A stretch of DNA of 64,000 bases from an uncultured Sulfitobacter sp. (lineage in GTDB: Bacteria > Pseudomonadota > Alphaproteobacteria > Rhodobacterales > Rhodobacteraceae). The stretch is taken from assembly GCF_947497275.1 (NCBI RefSeq), contig NZ_CANMFS010000001.1:496001-560000 (forward strand), in the 5' to 3' direction. The translations under genes and the position numbers were made by a program. The notes beneath the pieces are model-generated. The model was not told the origin of the DNA. It saw nothing but the letters and a program-made list of their open reading frames with translations, and searched no databases. Below, piece by piece: positions 44,896 to 55,211 of this stretch (positions are counted from its first letter, which is position 1; the number at the start of each line of letters is the position of its first letter).

Positions 44896-46371
44896 ATGAC
44901 CGAGCTGACCTCAATGACATTTTCCGAAACCGATCTGGACGCGATCGCGGCGCAGACCGGCCGCGTGGCGATCTTTGTGGATGCGAAGGGCAAGCTGGAT
45001 CCCGGCGCGCGCAGGGTCAACAAGATGATGAAGGGGGCTATCGCACGGTTGGCCGAAAGCGAACGCTGGAACAAGATGAAAGAGGCTGACCTGATTACGC
45101 TTGCCTATCCGCAGGGTCTGCAGGCGGATGCCGTGGATGTCGTGCGGATCGAACGGTCTGCCAAGGCGGATGTAGCACGCAAGGCGGGTGCGGCGCTGGC
45201 GAAGGCGCGCGGTGGCAAGGGCGACGTGCTGATGCTGGCGGGTCCGCTGCGGCGCGCCGAAGACACGGTGTACGGTTTCGCCATGCGCGATTACGCATTC
45301 GAGGTGCACAAGACCGCAGAAAGCAGCCGCACCGGCGGCGTGACCGTGATGACCGGCAAGCCAGACGATCTGAAACTGTCGGCAGTTGCACCGCTGGCCG
45401 TCGCTGAAGGCGCGCACATGTGCCGCGATCTGGTGAACGAGCCGGCCAATGTGCTGACCACGACGAATTACGCAGAGCGGCTGAAGGAGATGGAAAACCT
45501 TGGCCTCAAAGTTGAGGTTCTGGATGAAGATGCGCTGGCAAAGTTGGGAATGCGAACGCTTTTATCTGTGGGGCAGGGGTCTGACAGCCCGTCCTATGTG
45601 GTTGCGATGCACTGGAACGGCGGACCTGAGGGCGAAGCGCCGCTGGCGCTGGTCGGCAAGGGCGTCGTTTTCGACACAGGAGGCATTTCGATCAAGCCCG
45701 CAGGTGGTATGGAAGACATGACGATGGACATGGGCGGCTCCGCCGCTGTTGCGGGCGTCATGCGCACGCTGGCGCTGCGCGGCGCGCGGGCCAATGTCGT
45801 GGGCCTGGTCGGGCTCGTGGAAAACATGCCGTCAGGCAACGCGACACGTCCCGGTGACGTCATCACCTCGATGAAGGGCGATACGGTCGAGGTGATCAAC
45901 ACCGACGCCGAAGGCCGCTTGGTCCTGTGCGATGTGATGTGGTATGCGCAGGAACACTACAAGCCGTCCGCGATGATCGATCTGGCAACGCTGACCGGCG
46001 CGATCATCATCGGCTTGGGGCACGAAAACGCAGGCGTTTTTTCCAACGACGATGATTTCTGCGATGGGTTCCTCAAGGCCGCAAAGACCGAGGGCGAAGG
46101 CGCGTGGCGGATGCCGCTGGGGCAGGCTTATGATGACCAGCTTAAAAGCCGTATCGCGGATATGAAGAACGTCGGCGGCAGGCCCGCCGGGTCGATCACG
46201 GCGGCGCAGTTCCTGCAGCGTTTCGTGAAAGAGGGGTGTCCCTGGATCCATCTGGATATCGCGGGGGTCGCATCGGTGAAATCCGAAACCACGCTCGCGC
46301 CCGTTGGCGCGACGGGCTGGGGTGTCGCCGCCCTGAACCGCCTGATCGCGGACCGCTACGAGGCGGAGTGA
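44896..46371 (+). CDS. pepA: leucyl aminopeptidase
   Basis: LVGKGVVFDTGGISIKPAGGMEDMTMDMGG, NTDAEGRLVL motifs. Confidence 0.96.
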   Translation: MTELTSMTFSETDLDAIAAQTGRVAIFVDAKGKLDPGARRVNKMMKGAIARLAESERWNKMKEADLITLAYPQGLQADAVDVVRIERSAKADVARKAGAALAKARGGKGDVLMLAGPLRRAEDTVYGFAMRDYAFEVHKTAESSRTGGVTVMTGKPDDLKLSAVAPLAVAEGAHMCRDLVNEPANVLTTTNYAERLKEMENLGLKVEVLDEDALAKLGMRTLLSVGQGSDSPSYVVAMHWNGGPEGEAPLALVGKGVVFDTGGISIKPAGGMEDMTMDMGGSAAVAGVMRTLALRGARANVVGLVGLVENMPSGNATRPGDVITSMKGDTVEVINTDAEGRLVLCDVMWYAQEHYKPSAMIDLATLTGAIIIGLGHENAGVFSNDDDFCDGFLKAAKTEGEGAWRMPLGQAYDDQLKSRIADMKNVGGRPAGSITAAQFLQRFVKEGCPWIHLDIAGVASVKSETTLAPVGATGWGVAALNRLIADRYEAE

Positions 46372-46376
46372 TCACA

Positions 46377-46835
46377 GTGGGCGCTGCCATGTTTTATCAC
46401 CTCACGCAGCGCCCGCTGGAGGACACGCTGCGCCAACTGCTGGAGAAATCGCTGGCAGCAGGGTGGCGTGTGGCCGTGCGTGGCACGGACCCGGCGCGGC
46501 TCGATGCGCTGGACCGGGCATTGTGGCTTGGTCCGCAAGACAGTTTTTTGCCGCATGGATTGGCGGGCGGGGATCAGGACGCAGGACAGCCCGTGCTCTT
46601 GACGACGCAAACGGTGGCCCCGAACAGTCCCGAATGCCTGATGGTCGTTCATTCTGCCGACGTGGCGGAGGCGGATGTTGCGGCGATGGCGCGGGTGTGC
46701 ATCCTCTTCGACGGCCACGACGAGGCCGCGCTTGCCCATGCGCGCGCCCAATGGAAAACCCTGACGAAAGCCGGCGTGAAGGCACAATACTGGTCCGAGG
46801 AGTCGGGACGTTGGGAGAAGAAGGCGGAAAGCTGA
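46377..46835 (+). CDS. holC: DNA polymerase III subunit chi (GTG start inferred; ATG alternative at 46389)
   Basis: MFYHLTQRPLEDTLRQLLEKSLAAGWRVAVRGTDPARLDALDRALW; follows pepA. Confidence 0.9.
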   Translation: MGAAMFYHLTQRPLEDTLRQLLEKSLAAGWRVAVRGTDPARLDALDRALWLGPQDSFLPHGLAGGDQDAGQPVLLTTQTVAPNSPECLMVVHSADVAEADVAAMARVCILFDGHDEAALAHARAQWKTLTKAGVKAQYWSEESGRWEKKAES

Positions 46836-46854
46836 AACGCGCTGTGTGTCTGGA

Positions 46855-47325
46855 TCAACCGGGTGCGGGCGGCCACGCCAGATCGGGGCCGCTTTTGAAA
46901 TACGAAACATTGTTGGTGAACGTGCTGGTTGGGGCAAGCCGGATAAGCCGGCCGGTCGGATCATCGATCTTAGCCACGTTTTCGATGAACCACGGGTTCC
47001 ACTGCGGCTCGGGTCCCAGATACTTGTGCAGCAAGCGCCGGAACAGTGGAGGTGACATTGGTCGGACAGTGGCACGGCCGCGAAGCCCCAGATGCAGGAG
47101 GATGCCGCGCGGATTGTCGTACTGTACGATTTCGACGGCGCAGCGCGGGTCGGCCTCTATGCGTCTTACAGAGCTGGCGTCCGCAGAACCCAGCAGCCAT
47201 ATTGCATCGTCTTCCCAAAGAAACCACATTGGCGCGTTGCGCGGTGCGCCGTCCTGCGTCACGGTCGCCAGATTGGCCATCAGGGGCTGGGTGAGTACGT
47301 CCATCGGATCAAACGATTGCGCCAT
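46855..47325 (-). CDS. pyridoxamine 5'-phosphate oxidase-like FMN-binding protein
   Basis: MANLATVTQDGAPRNAPMWFLWEDDAIWLLGSADASSVRRIEADPRCAVEIVQYD. Confidence 0.83.
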   Translation of the reverse strand: MAQSFDPMDVLTQPLMANLATVTQDGAPRNAPMWFLWEDDAIWLLGSADASSVRRIEADPRCAVEIVQYDNPRGILLHLGLRGRATVRPMSPPLFRRLLHKYLGPEPQWNPWFIENVAKIDDPTGRLIRLAPTSTFTNNVSYFKSGPDLAWPPAPG

Positions 47326-47376
47326 TCCAACCGGATAGACCTGTGCGCAATCTGACGCAAGCGAGACAGCACGACA

Positions 47377-47958
47377 CTATCGTGTCAGGATCAGCTCGCC
47401 GCCGGTGATCTCGATCCGGCCCCAGCGTTGCAGATAGCCCATGCCAAGCAGCGAGCCTTGCATTTCGCCGCCGTTCACCGTCGCTGCCACATTGGTGTCT
47501 GTGATATCGCCCAGCCGCACGCGGTCGAGGCGGACAGGCGCGGTGCGCACGGTACCGTTGGCGGTATTGGCGGTTCCTATGTAGTTGAGCGTATCGGGGT
47601 CAAGCCCGGCGCGTCGCGCGTCCGCACGGGTCAGCACCATATCGGTGGCACCGGTATCGACGACAAACGGGATCGCGGCACCGTTGATATCGAGCGTGAG
47701 GTAGTAATGCCCATCGCGCTGGCGGGGCACGGCGATCTGCCCGCTGCCGGTCTGCACCATCTGGTTGCGCACGGTTGACCGCTGCACATCGTTCCACAGG
47801 CCGTATGCCGCCACCACACCGAGAAACAGAAAGCCCCAGATCATCGCATGTTGCAGATGGCGCCCGATGCTATCGCGGCTTTGCAAAAACAACCAGCCGC
47901 CGATGGCCAGTCCCAGCAAGGACATATAAATCAGCGTGGCGATGTTGTCTGAGGACAT
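47377..47958 (-). CDS. retropepsin-like (clan AA) membrane-anchored aspartic protease, TIGR02281-type
   Basis: FVVDTGATDMVLTRADARRAGL; N-terminal TM segments; LLGMGYLQRW. Confidence 0.88.
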   Translation of the reverse strand: MSSDNIATLIYMSLLGLAIGGWLFLQSRDSIGRHLQHAMIWGFLFLGVVAAYGLWNDVQRSTVRNQMVQTGSGQIAVPRQRDGHYYLTLDINGAAIPFVVDTGATDMVLTRADARRAGLDPDTLNYIGTANTANGTVRTAPVRLDRVRLGDITDTNVAATVNGGEMQGSLLGMGYLQRWGRIEITGGELILTR

Positions 47959-48010
47959 GAAAGGCGGCTCCGGTCGGTTGGGTGCCTAACATATAGGGAG
48001 GCTGCGCCGA

Positions 48011-48652
48011 TCATCCAACCGCAGGGCCGAAACCGAACGCCGACAGACCGTCGAGCACGAATTGCACCGACAACGCAGCCAGCAACATGCCCAGAACGCG
48101 GGTGATCACGTTGATCGCGACCTTTCCCAGGGCATGCTCCAGATAGCTGCTGATGCGCAGCATGATGTACATGATCAGCAATATCACCGCCGTGATGCCC
48201 AGCACCGCGATCAGGCCTTCGCCGCCGGGCTTTTCGCCCACCAAAAGGATGACCGAAGCAATTGCTCCCGGCCCGGCGACCAACGGAATGGCAAGCGGGA
48301 ACACGGACGGATCGTCGGCGTGTTCGGGATCCTGGTCGGTGGTCTGGTCTTCGCGGCGCTTGGTGCGCCGTTCGAACAGCATGTCGAGCGCGGTCAGGAA
48401 CAGCAACACACCACCGGCGACCCTGAAGGCGGGCATCGAGATGCCGACGAAACCAAGAACGGCTTCCCCGAAGAAGGCGAAGAGGGCCAGAAGCAGCCCC
48501 GCAACGATCACCGCACGGCCCGCGATGCGGGCGCGCTGCGCTTTGGTCATTCCTCCTGTCAGCGCCAAGAAGATCGGCGCGATCGCGATCGGGTCGATGA
48601 CCACGAGCAGGGTCACGAACGCGGTGATCATATAGGCGGTGTCGAGGATCAT
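48011..48652 (-). CDS. MarC-family integral membrane protein
   Basis: VVIDPIAIAPIFLALTGGMTKAQR...FRVAGGVLLFLTALDML...PLAIPLVAGPGAIASVILL. Confidence 0.92.
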   Translation of the reverse strand: MILDTAYMITAFVTLLVVIDPIAIAPIFLALTGGMTKAQRARIAGRAVIVAGLLLALFAFFGEAVLGFVGISMPAFRVAGGVLLFLTALDMLFERRTKRREDQTTDQDPEHADDPSVFPLAIPLVAGPGAIASVILLVGEKPGGEGLIAVLGITAVILLIMYIMLRISSYLEHALGKVAINVITRVLGMLLAALSVQFVLDGLSAFGFGPAVG

Positions 48653-50511
48653 GCTTCTGCCTTCTCAAGCTTTTCAAGCGCGCCCATCCACAGTGCTTCG
48701 GCCCGCTCGAGCGCGCCCATCACCTCGGCGTACTTCTTGTTCCAGACTTCAAGCTCGCCGACCTTGTCTTTTTCGTACAGTGCCGGGTCCGCCAGTTTCT
48801 TGGCCAGCTTGTCGCGCATCTCGTTGATCTTGGAAACCCGTGCCTCGGACGTGCGCACATCCGAGCGCAGGGCAAGGATATCTTCGCGGCTGGCGCGCTT
48901 GGGTCTGGCGGCCTCGACCTTGGGCCTGGCGGTTTTGCTCACCGGCTTTTCGACGGTCAACAGCATCTTGCGATACGCTTCGAGATCGTCCTCGTACGGC
49001 TTTACCGTGCCGTCGGAGACAAGCCAGAGCCGGTCCGCGACCATCGACAACAAGTGCATGTCGTGGCTGACGAGGATAACAGCGCCGGAATAGCGCGTCA
49101 GCGCCTCGACCAGCGCCTCGCGGGACTCGATATCGAGGTGGTTGGTCGGCTCGTCGAGGATCAGCAGGTGCGGCGCATCCAGCGTTGCCAACAACAGCGA
49201 AAGCCGCGCTTTCTGCCCGCCTGACAGACGCCCGACAGCGGTATCGGCCTGATCGGGGCCAAGGCCGAAACCGGCCAGTTGGGCACGTAGCTTGGACTGC
49301 AGCACACCGGGGCGCGCGGCGATCATGTGCTGCAAAGGGGTCTCCTCGACGATCAGCTCGTCCACCTGATGCTGGGCGAAGAAACCGATGCGCAATTTGT
49401 TGGAGTTTACGGCCTTTCCCTCGAACAGGACCAGACGGTTGCTCAACAATTTCGACAGGGTGGATTTACCCTGACCGTTCCGCCCCAGCAGGGCAATACG
49501 GTCATCCTGATCAATGCGCAGGTTAAGCCGCGACAGCACCGGCTGGCCCTCGGTATAGCCGGTCGATCCGCCCTCGATGCTGATGATCGGCGGCGAAAGC
49601 TCGTCGGGCTGGGGGAAGGTAAAGACTTTGCGCGCGGCTTCTTCGGGGGGCGTGATGGTCACCATCTTTTCAATGGCCTTCATCCGCGATTGCGCCTGTT
49701 TGGCCTTGGACGCCTTGGCCTTGAAGCGATCGACAAAGGCTTGCATGTGCGCCTTGTGCGCCTGCTGTTTCTTGGCCTGCGCTGTCAGTTGTGCCCGCTT
49801 CTCGGCGCGCATCTTGGCGAACTGGTCATAGTTGCCCTGATAATAGGTCAGCTTCTTGTCTTCGAGATGCAAAATTCCGCCGACCGCGCGATTGAGCAGG
49901 CCGCGGTCGTGGCTGATGATAATGACCGTGTGCGGGTATTTCGCCAGGTAGTTCTCCAACCACAGCGCGCCTTCGAGATCGAGGTAGTTGGTCGGCTCGT
50001 CGAGCAGCAACAGATCGGGCTGCGCAAACAGCACGCCCGCAAGCGCCACCCGCATCCGCCAGCCGCCAGAGAAATCGGAACAGGGCTGTTGCTGGTCAAG
50101 GTCGTCAAAGCCGAGCCCCTTGAGAATAGAGGCTGCACGCCCTTCTGCGGACCATGCGTCGATGTCGGCAAGCCGCGCCTGAATGTCGGCGATACGGGCG
50201 GGGTCTCTGGCGGTCTCGGCCTCCGCCATCAGACTGGCGCGTTCCGTGTCGGCGGCGAGGACCGTGTCGATGAGCGACACCTCCGAAGACGGCACTTCCT
50301 GCGCCACACCGCCGATCTTAGCGCGCGAGGGCAGGCTGATCTCGCCCGCGTCCAGCCCCAATTCGCCGCGTATGATGCGGAAAAGCGTGGTTTTGCCCGC
50401 ACCGTTGCGGCCCACCAGACCCACCTTGTGCCCATCCGGGATGACGGCGCTGGCCTCCTCGAACAGGGGACGGCCTTCGACGGAATAATTGATCTCTGAT
50501 ATACGTAGCAT
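48649..50511 (-). CDS. ABC-F family ATPase
   Basis: Two Walker A/B pairs (GRNGAGKTT, GRNGQGKST; LLDEPTNYLD, LDEPTNHLD). Confidence 0.94.
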   Translation of the reverse strand: MLRISEINYSVEGRPLFEEASAVIPDGHKVGLVGRNGAGKTTLFRIIRGELGLDAGEISLPSRAKIGGVAQEVPSSEVSLIDTVLAADTERASLMAEAETARDPARIADIQARLADIDAWSAEGRAASILKGLGFDDLDQQQPCSDFSGGWRMRVALAGVLFAQPDLLLLDEPTNYLDLEGALWLENYLAKYPHTVIIISHDRGLLNRAVGGILHLEDKKLTYYQGNYDQFAKMRAEKRAQLTAQAKKQQAHKAHMQAFVDRFKAKASKAKQAQSRMKAIEKMVTITPPEEAARKVFTFPQPDELSPPIISIEGGSTGYTEGQPVLSRLNLRIDQDDRIALLGRNGQGKSTLSKLLSNRLVLFEGKAVNSNKLRIGFFAQHQVDELIVEETPLQHMIAARPGVLQSKLRAQLAGFGLGPDQADTAVGRLSGGQKARLSLLLATLDAPHLLILDEPTNHLDIESREALVEALTRYSGAVILVSHDMHLLSMVADRLWLVSDGTVKPYEDDLEAYRKMLLTVEKPVSKTARPKVEAARPKRASREDILALRSDVRTSEARVSKINEMRDKLAKKLADPALYEKDKVGELEVWNKKYAEVMGALERAEALWMGALEKLEKAEA

Positions 50512-50561
50512 GGGCGGGGAGTGCAGCAGCCTCCCGCCCATGTCAATCGTCTACGTGCGGC

Positions 50562-50797
50562 TTAATTCAAAAGGCACGGCAGGGTCTCGGCGTCGATGCT
50601 TGCAAAACCGATCATCGGGCTGTTGCCCTCTGGGGGGAAATCACAAACGCTTGGATATCGTCGTGCGCAATCGTCGCGCGGCAAATCCGGCTGGTCCCGG
50701 CAAGAGGCTTTGGAAAGCTTTCGGGATCGACATGCGGCACCGACGCCTCACAGGTCGCAAGGTCCAGCTGAATCGCTTCGGGGCCGTCGGCCATCAA
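50562..50797 (-). pseudogene. Small conserved-looking ORF interrupted by an apparent 1-nt deletion at a C6 run
   Basis: MMADGPEAIQLDLATCEASVPHVDPESFPKPLAGTSRICRATIAHDDIQAFVIS, then adding one C (C6 to C7) continues PPEGNSPMIGFASIDAETLPCLLN* in the adjacent frame. Confidence 0.5.
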
Positions 50798-50975
50798 GGG
50801 GCAAAACGTAGATTCATGTCAAGATTTCAATGTATTATGAAATAAGGTTAACTGAGATGGTCAGGACTTCAATGTGCCTGATAAGGACGCTCTGCAACCC
50901 GCCTCACAATCCTCTTTATCCTCTCCAAGCCCCATGCTACACGCGCCCCAAATACATATCCAAAGGAGATTTCCC

Positions 50976-51398
50976 ATGGCTCTCGAGCGTACATTTTCGA
51001 TCATCAAACCAGACGCGACCAAACGCAACTTGACAGGCGCGATCGTTAAGAAATTCGAAGACGCCGGTTTGCGCGTCATCGCGTCCAAACGCATCCACCT
51101 GACCAAGGCGCAGGCGGGCGAGTTCTACAAGGTCCACGCCGAGCGTCCCTTCTATGACGAACTGTGCGAATTCATGGCATCCGCGCCGATCGTGGCACAG
51201 GTTCTTGAAGGCGAAGGCGCCATCGCGAAAAACCGCGAAGTCATGGGGGCGACAAACCCCGCAGACGCCGAAGCGGGAACAATCCGCGCCGAATTCGCAG
51301 AATCCGTGGGTGAAAACTCCGTACATGGATCGGACGCACCGGAAACCGCGAAGGAAGAGATCGCTTACTTCTTCTCGGGACTGGAACTGGTGGGCTAA
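50976..51398 (+). CDS. ndk: nucleoside diphosphate kinase
   Basis: [21 protein letters not shown]...[35 protein letters not shown]. Confidence 0.97.
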   Translation: MALERTFSIIKPDATKRNLTGAIVKKFEDAGLRVIASKRIHLTKAQAGEFYKVHAERPFYDELCEFMASAPIVAQVLEGEGAIAKNREVMGATNPADAEAGTIRAEFAESVGENSVHGSDAPETAKEEIAYFFSGLELVG

Positions 51399-51425
51399 AC
51401 AGTCTCGTCCGCGATTATCGCACGT

Positions 51426-51818
51426 TCACGGGCGGCTTTCGGGCCGCCTGTTTTCGTTTGAGCGGTCCTGATCAGTAAGCTTGAGGTGACGGTCCAGCAG
51501 ATCGACGTTGCGGGTGTTGGCCTTCCATCCGATGTCGAACAGATCACCGAAAACCGGTACGGTCCCGATCAGCGCGTCGATCCCGACGTTCACCCCCATC
51601 CGACCGAGCGTTGCGGCGGGCACGCCTTTGCCATGGGCCGTCTTGATTATGTAGATCGCAGGCGCCAGCGTGAGTGCGTCACCGACGCCCGGGACCAGAC
51701 CCAGAATGGAATCCCATCCGATGCGCGTTCCGATCACCGGCAGGCGAAAGGCGCGGTCCATGCGGTTGGCAAGAGCGCGAAGCGCGGCGGCGTCGGGATG
51801 ATCGGCTGCTGTGTTCAT
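51426..51818 (-). CDS. DUF4112-domain protein
   Basis: DRAFRLPVIGTRIGWDSILGLVPGVGDALTLAPAIYII. Confidence 0.83.
   Translation of the reverse strand: MNTAADHPDAAALRALANRMDRAFRLPVIGTRIGWDSILGLVPGVGDALTLAPAIYIIKTAHGKGVPAATLGRMGVNVGIDALIGTVPVFGDLFDIGWKANTRNVDLLDRHLKLTDQDRSNENRRPESRP
51428..51456 (+). terminator. Probable terminator of ndk
   Basis: GGGCGGC-TTTCGG-GCCGCCTGTTTT hairpin between convergent genes, overlapping the DUF4112 3' end. Confidence 0.7.
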
Positions 51819-51848
51819 GATGCTGAAATGGTGCTGCGGCGCGCCGCG

Positions 51849-52637
51849 TCAAGGTGCCGCATCGTTTCCCGTGTCCGATCCGGACTGCTGCGCGGCAATC
51901 ACTGCTTTGGCGCGTCTTTGATACAGTAGAAACGAGACCGGCAACGACAGCAGATACAGGCAATTGGCGGCGATGAGGGTAGGCCAGGGATAGACCATCA
52001 GACAGACGACCAGAACGACCGCACAGACGATCACGAAGGGAAGATGGGCGCGTCGGATCTTTGCATGTTTGATCGAGAATGTCGGAATCGTGCTGACGGC
52101 AAGAAGCCCGACGCCGATGATGTAGATGGCGCGGAGCACCGGCAGGTCGGTGTTCTGCCAACCGTACAAATGCATGAAGACAGGCATCAGGGCCAGACAC
52201 GCAAGCGCCGGTGCGGGCACGCCGACGAAATGATCGTCCTGTTTGAGGGGCACTGTGCTTGTTTTCAGCGACAGGTTGAACCGGGCGAGCCTGAGTGCGC
52301 AGCATACCGCCAGCACCAGCGAGGCGAGCCAGCCCAGACTGGAGTGCGCGGTGCCGACATAAAGTGTGTTGTAGAGCAATAGCCCCGGTACGATGCCAAA
52401 GTTGAAGAAATCCGCCAAGGTGTCCAGCTCTGCACCGAACGGGCTTGCAGAGTCGAGATAGCGGGCGACCTTGCCATCGGCGGCATCCAGAAACACCGCA
52501 AGCAAGATAAAGTAAAGCGCGACTTCAAGGTGCCCCTCAAGGCTCATCCGGACGGATGTCAGACCGGCGCAGATGGAAAAAACCGTAACCACGCTTGGCA
52601 CGATGTGGCGCAGCTTGATGTGGCCCGTGCTGCTCAT
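51849..52637 (-). CDS. pssA: CDP-diacylglycerol-serine O-phosphatidyltransferase
   Basis: [39 protein letters not shown] (CDP-alcohol phosphatidyltransferase motif). Confidence 0.94.
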   Translation of the reverse strand: MSSTGHIKLRHIVPSVVTVFSICAGLTSVRMSLEGHLEVALYFILLAVFLDAADGKVARYLDSASPFGAELDTLADFFNFGIVPGLLLYNTLYVGTAHSSLGWLASLVLAVCCALRLARFNLSLKTSTVPLKQDDHFVGVPAPALACLALMPVFMHLYGWQNTDLPVLRAIYIIGVGLLAVSTIPTFSIKHAKIRRAHLPFVIVCAVVLVVCLMVYPWPTLIAANCLYLLSLPVSFLLYQRRAKAVIAAQQSGSDTGNDAAP

Positions 52638-53326
52638 TCCGCGACGCCGCGACGCGCGCGGTCCGGGTCATGCAGATCGGCGATGATCGTCTCACCGGCC
52701 ACCGCCGTCTGGCCGACGGACACCAGCGGCGCAACGCCATTGGGCAGATACACATCAAGGCGGCTGCCGAACCGGATCAGCCCGAACCGGTGTCCCGCCT
52801 CCAGCGTATCGCCCGGACGTACAAAACAAACGATCCGCCGTGCAACAAGACCCGCGATCTGAACCACTCCGATCCGCGCACCGCCCGCCGTTTCGATGGT
52901 GACGCTGTTGCGCTCGTTGTGTTCGCTCGCCTTGTCGAGGGACGCATTGACGAATTTACCGTGGCGGTAATTCACGGCGATGACTTTCCCGGCAAGCGGA
53001 GCACGGTTCACATGGCAGTTGAATACATTCATGAACACCGAAACGCGGACGGCCGGATCCGGACCAAGATCTAGCTCGGGTGACGGCACCACCCGTTCGA
53101 TCAGCGAGACGATGCCATCGGCAGGGGACAGCACGAGGCCCTCTTGCTGCGGAATGACGCGCACCGGATCGCGAAAGAAATAGTAGCACCATACCGTGGC
53201 GCCGGCACCGATCCAGAAAAGCGGCTCCCACAGAAAGCCCAGCAAAACAGTGATGCCGGCAAATATCGCGACGAACTTGCGCCCCTCCTTGTGCATCGGC
53301 ACGGCAACGATCTTGATCATGTTCAT
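52634..53326 (-). CDS. psd: phosphatidylserine decarboxylase, short (archaeal-type) proenzyme
   Basis: [13 protein letters not shown]...[21 protein letters not shown]-terminal [11 protein letters not shown] with upstream GS-type processing context. Confidence 0.92.
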   Translation of the reverse strand: MNMIKIVAVPMHKEGRKFVAIFAGITVLLGFLWEPLFWIGAGATVWCYYFFRDPVRVIPQQEGLVLSPADGIVSLIERVVPSPELDLGPDPAVRVSVFMNVFNCHVNRAPLAGKVIAVNYRHGKFVNASLDKASEHNERNSVTIETAGGARIGVVQIAGLVARRIVCFVRPGDTLEAGHRFGLIRFGSRLDVYLPNGVAPLVSVGQTAVAGETIIADLHDPDRARRGVAE

Positions 53327-53613
53327 CGACGGTCTTCTTTCAGATCGGGACGGGAACGGCGCGCGCAGTTCCGGAAAAAACAGGTGGTCGGCTTGCCCGA
53401 CGACGCCTTGGTTTCGTGTGTTCGAAGGGTGCGATGGGTTTTCTTGCCAATCTGCACATCCCCCCGCGCAGGTTGGGATGATCCGCGTCATACGAGGTAA
53501 TGGCAGTCGTTGCTACAGGCTTTGTCGGCGCGGTGTCAATTGAGTGCTCCAAAGCGGGGGGGCGGGGGGTGAAACCTGAGTATCGGGAATGTACCAGCAA
53601 TTCACTGCGCGTA

Positions 53614-54450
53614 CTAAGGGCTGAATGAAATCGGAAGCGAGAAACGGTGAACTCCGCCCGAAATGCCGCGCGGCGCGGGTTTGAACCGCGCCCGTTTCAC
53701 TGCGGTTACGGCGGCGTTGTCCAGTCTGGCATCACCGGAAGAGCGGCGCACCTTTACCGATGCGAGCGCACCGCCGGACGATACTGCCACCGCCAGTGTG
53801 ACGGTGCCTTTGCCGCGCGTGCCGGTCGGGTATCGCTTGCGACGTTCCACGGCGGACCTGATGCTGCTTCCCCAGTGTGCCATCGCCGCCGGACTTGCTT
53901 TCGGGCCTGGTACGGGTGCGGTGGTTTTCGCCGCCGGAGCGGCCGCTTGCGTGCGACTGGTTTTCGGCTGCCCTGAAGAAGCGGCCGCTTTGCGTTTGGC
54001 GCGCGCGGTGGCAGGGGCCGGTTTGCGCGGCGCCGCTTGCGGTGCATCGGGGCGTGTGCGGGGTCTGGCAGACGCTTTTGCGGCGCGGTTCGACGGGACC
54101 GGCACGGTCAGATCAATACGGGGCACTGCATCCGTTTCCACGGGGCGCGCGATAGCCGGCACCGGGCTGCGGGCAACACGCGGTGCTGGCAGAGGGACAA
54201 GACGCGCCGGATTGGAAACCGGGGGAGGCTGTGACGGAGCCGTGCCCGCGATGCTTTGCACGGCTTCAACGGGCCGGTCCCATTCCGCCACAAGCGCGGA
54301 CAGCGAAGGAGAGCTTGGGGCAAGGGCCACGCGCGCTTCCTCTGTATTGCCGGTCACTGCGGCCGTATCGTCGGGTATCACCTGAAACATCGCCAGATGC
54401 GACGCGGCGGCGATCGCCAGACATGCGACGAATTCCGCGAGACCTCTCAT
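53614..54450 (-). CDS. tonB: TonB-family energy transducer
   Basis: N-terminal TM, Pro/Ala-rich middle, C-terminal KRYPTGTRGKGTVTLAVAVSSGGALASVKVRRSSGDARLDNAAVTAVKRARFKPAP. Confidence 0.87.
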   Translation of the reverse strand: MRGLAEFVACLAIAAASHLAMFQVIPDDTAAVTGNTEEARVALAPSSPSLSALVAEWDRPVEAVQSIAGTAPSQPPPVSNPARLVPLPAPRVARSPVPAIARPVETDAVPRIDLTVPVPSNRAAKASARPRTRPDAPQAAPRKPAPATARAKRKAAASSGQPKTSRTQAAAPAAKTTAPVPGPKASPAAMAHWGSSIRSAVERRKRYPTGTRGKGTVTLAVAVSSGGALASVKVRRSSGDARLDNAAVTAVKRARFKPAPRGISGGVHRFSLPISFSP

Positions 54451-54827
54451 TGCGCGCGCACCGCCAAGGTGACCGACGTGATCTCCAGCTTCGCCAGTTG
54501 TGTCAGGACTGCCGCGAGCTTCGGCGTCGCCAGCTGCGCGTCCGCCCGGATCGTCAAGGACCGTGCTGTGTCCGCGCGCGCGAGCGCCGCCCACGCGTCG
54601 TCACCGGTCACGCCGCCAAAAGCGACGTTTCCATCGGCGCTGAGATAGAAAGTGCTCTCTTCGCGCACGGCGCTGTCGCTGTCGGAGCGCGGCAGTTCCA
54701 CATCGAACGGCGGTGCCGGAGCGATGCGGGCGGACATCATGAAAAAGATCACCAGCAAAAAAACCACGTTGATCATCGGCACGACCGATTCCGCCCTGCG
54801 TCGGGCCGGTGGGCGATGAAACCGCAC
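54447..54827 (-). CDS. exbD: ExbD/TolR-family protein, second copy (Asn at the conserved TM Asp position)
   Basis: RRRAESVVPMINVVFLLVIFFMMSAR; GTG start; ATGA overlap with tonB. Confidence 0.88.
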   Translation of the reverse strand: MRFHRPPARRRAESVVPMINVVFLLVIFFMMSARIAPAPPFDVELPRSDSDSAVREESTFYLSADGNVAFGGVTGDDAWAALARADTARSLTIRADAQLATPKLAAVLTQLAKLEITSVTLAVRAQ

Positions 54828-54833
54828 CGGGTG

Positions 54834-55211
54834 CTACTCGACCACCGACAGGCGGGTAAAGCCTGCCTGTCGCAACGCTTCAGCCACGTCGATCAGACGC
54901 TGGAGCGGCGTTGCCGCGTCACCGCGCAGCACGATGGTATCGTCGGTGGTTTGCGTCAGCTCGCTCAGGCGGTCGACCAGCGCGGCCGGTGATACGCTCA
55001 CTCCGTTGAGCCGCAGATCAGCCGCGCCGATATCGACGAGCCGGGGCGGCCCCGTGTAGATGGATGCCGTCCCTGCGACCGAGAGAGGCAACGCGTTGTC
55101 CTTTCCGAACTGCGACGCCAGCATAAAAAACACCAGCAACAGAAACACCACATCGATCATCGGTGTAAGGCTCGGCCTGCGCCGCACGGGAGGGGGGGCG
55201 AAGCTGAACAT
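54834..55211 (-). CDS. exbD: ExbD/TolR-family protein, first copy
   Basis: RRRPSLTPMIDVVFLLLVFFMLASQFGKDN. Confidence 0.92.
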   Translation of the reverse strand: MFSFAPPPVRRRPSLTPMIDVVFLLLVFFMLASQFGKDNALPLSVAGTASIYTGPPRLVDIGAADLRLNGVSVSPAALVDRLSELTQTTDDTIVLRGDAATPLQRLIDVAEALRQAGFTRLSVVE

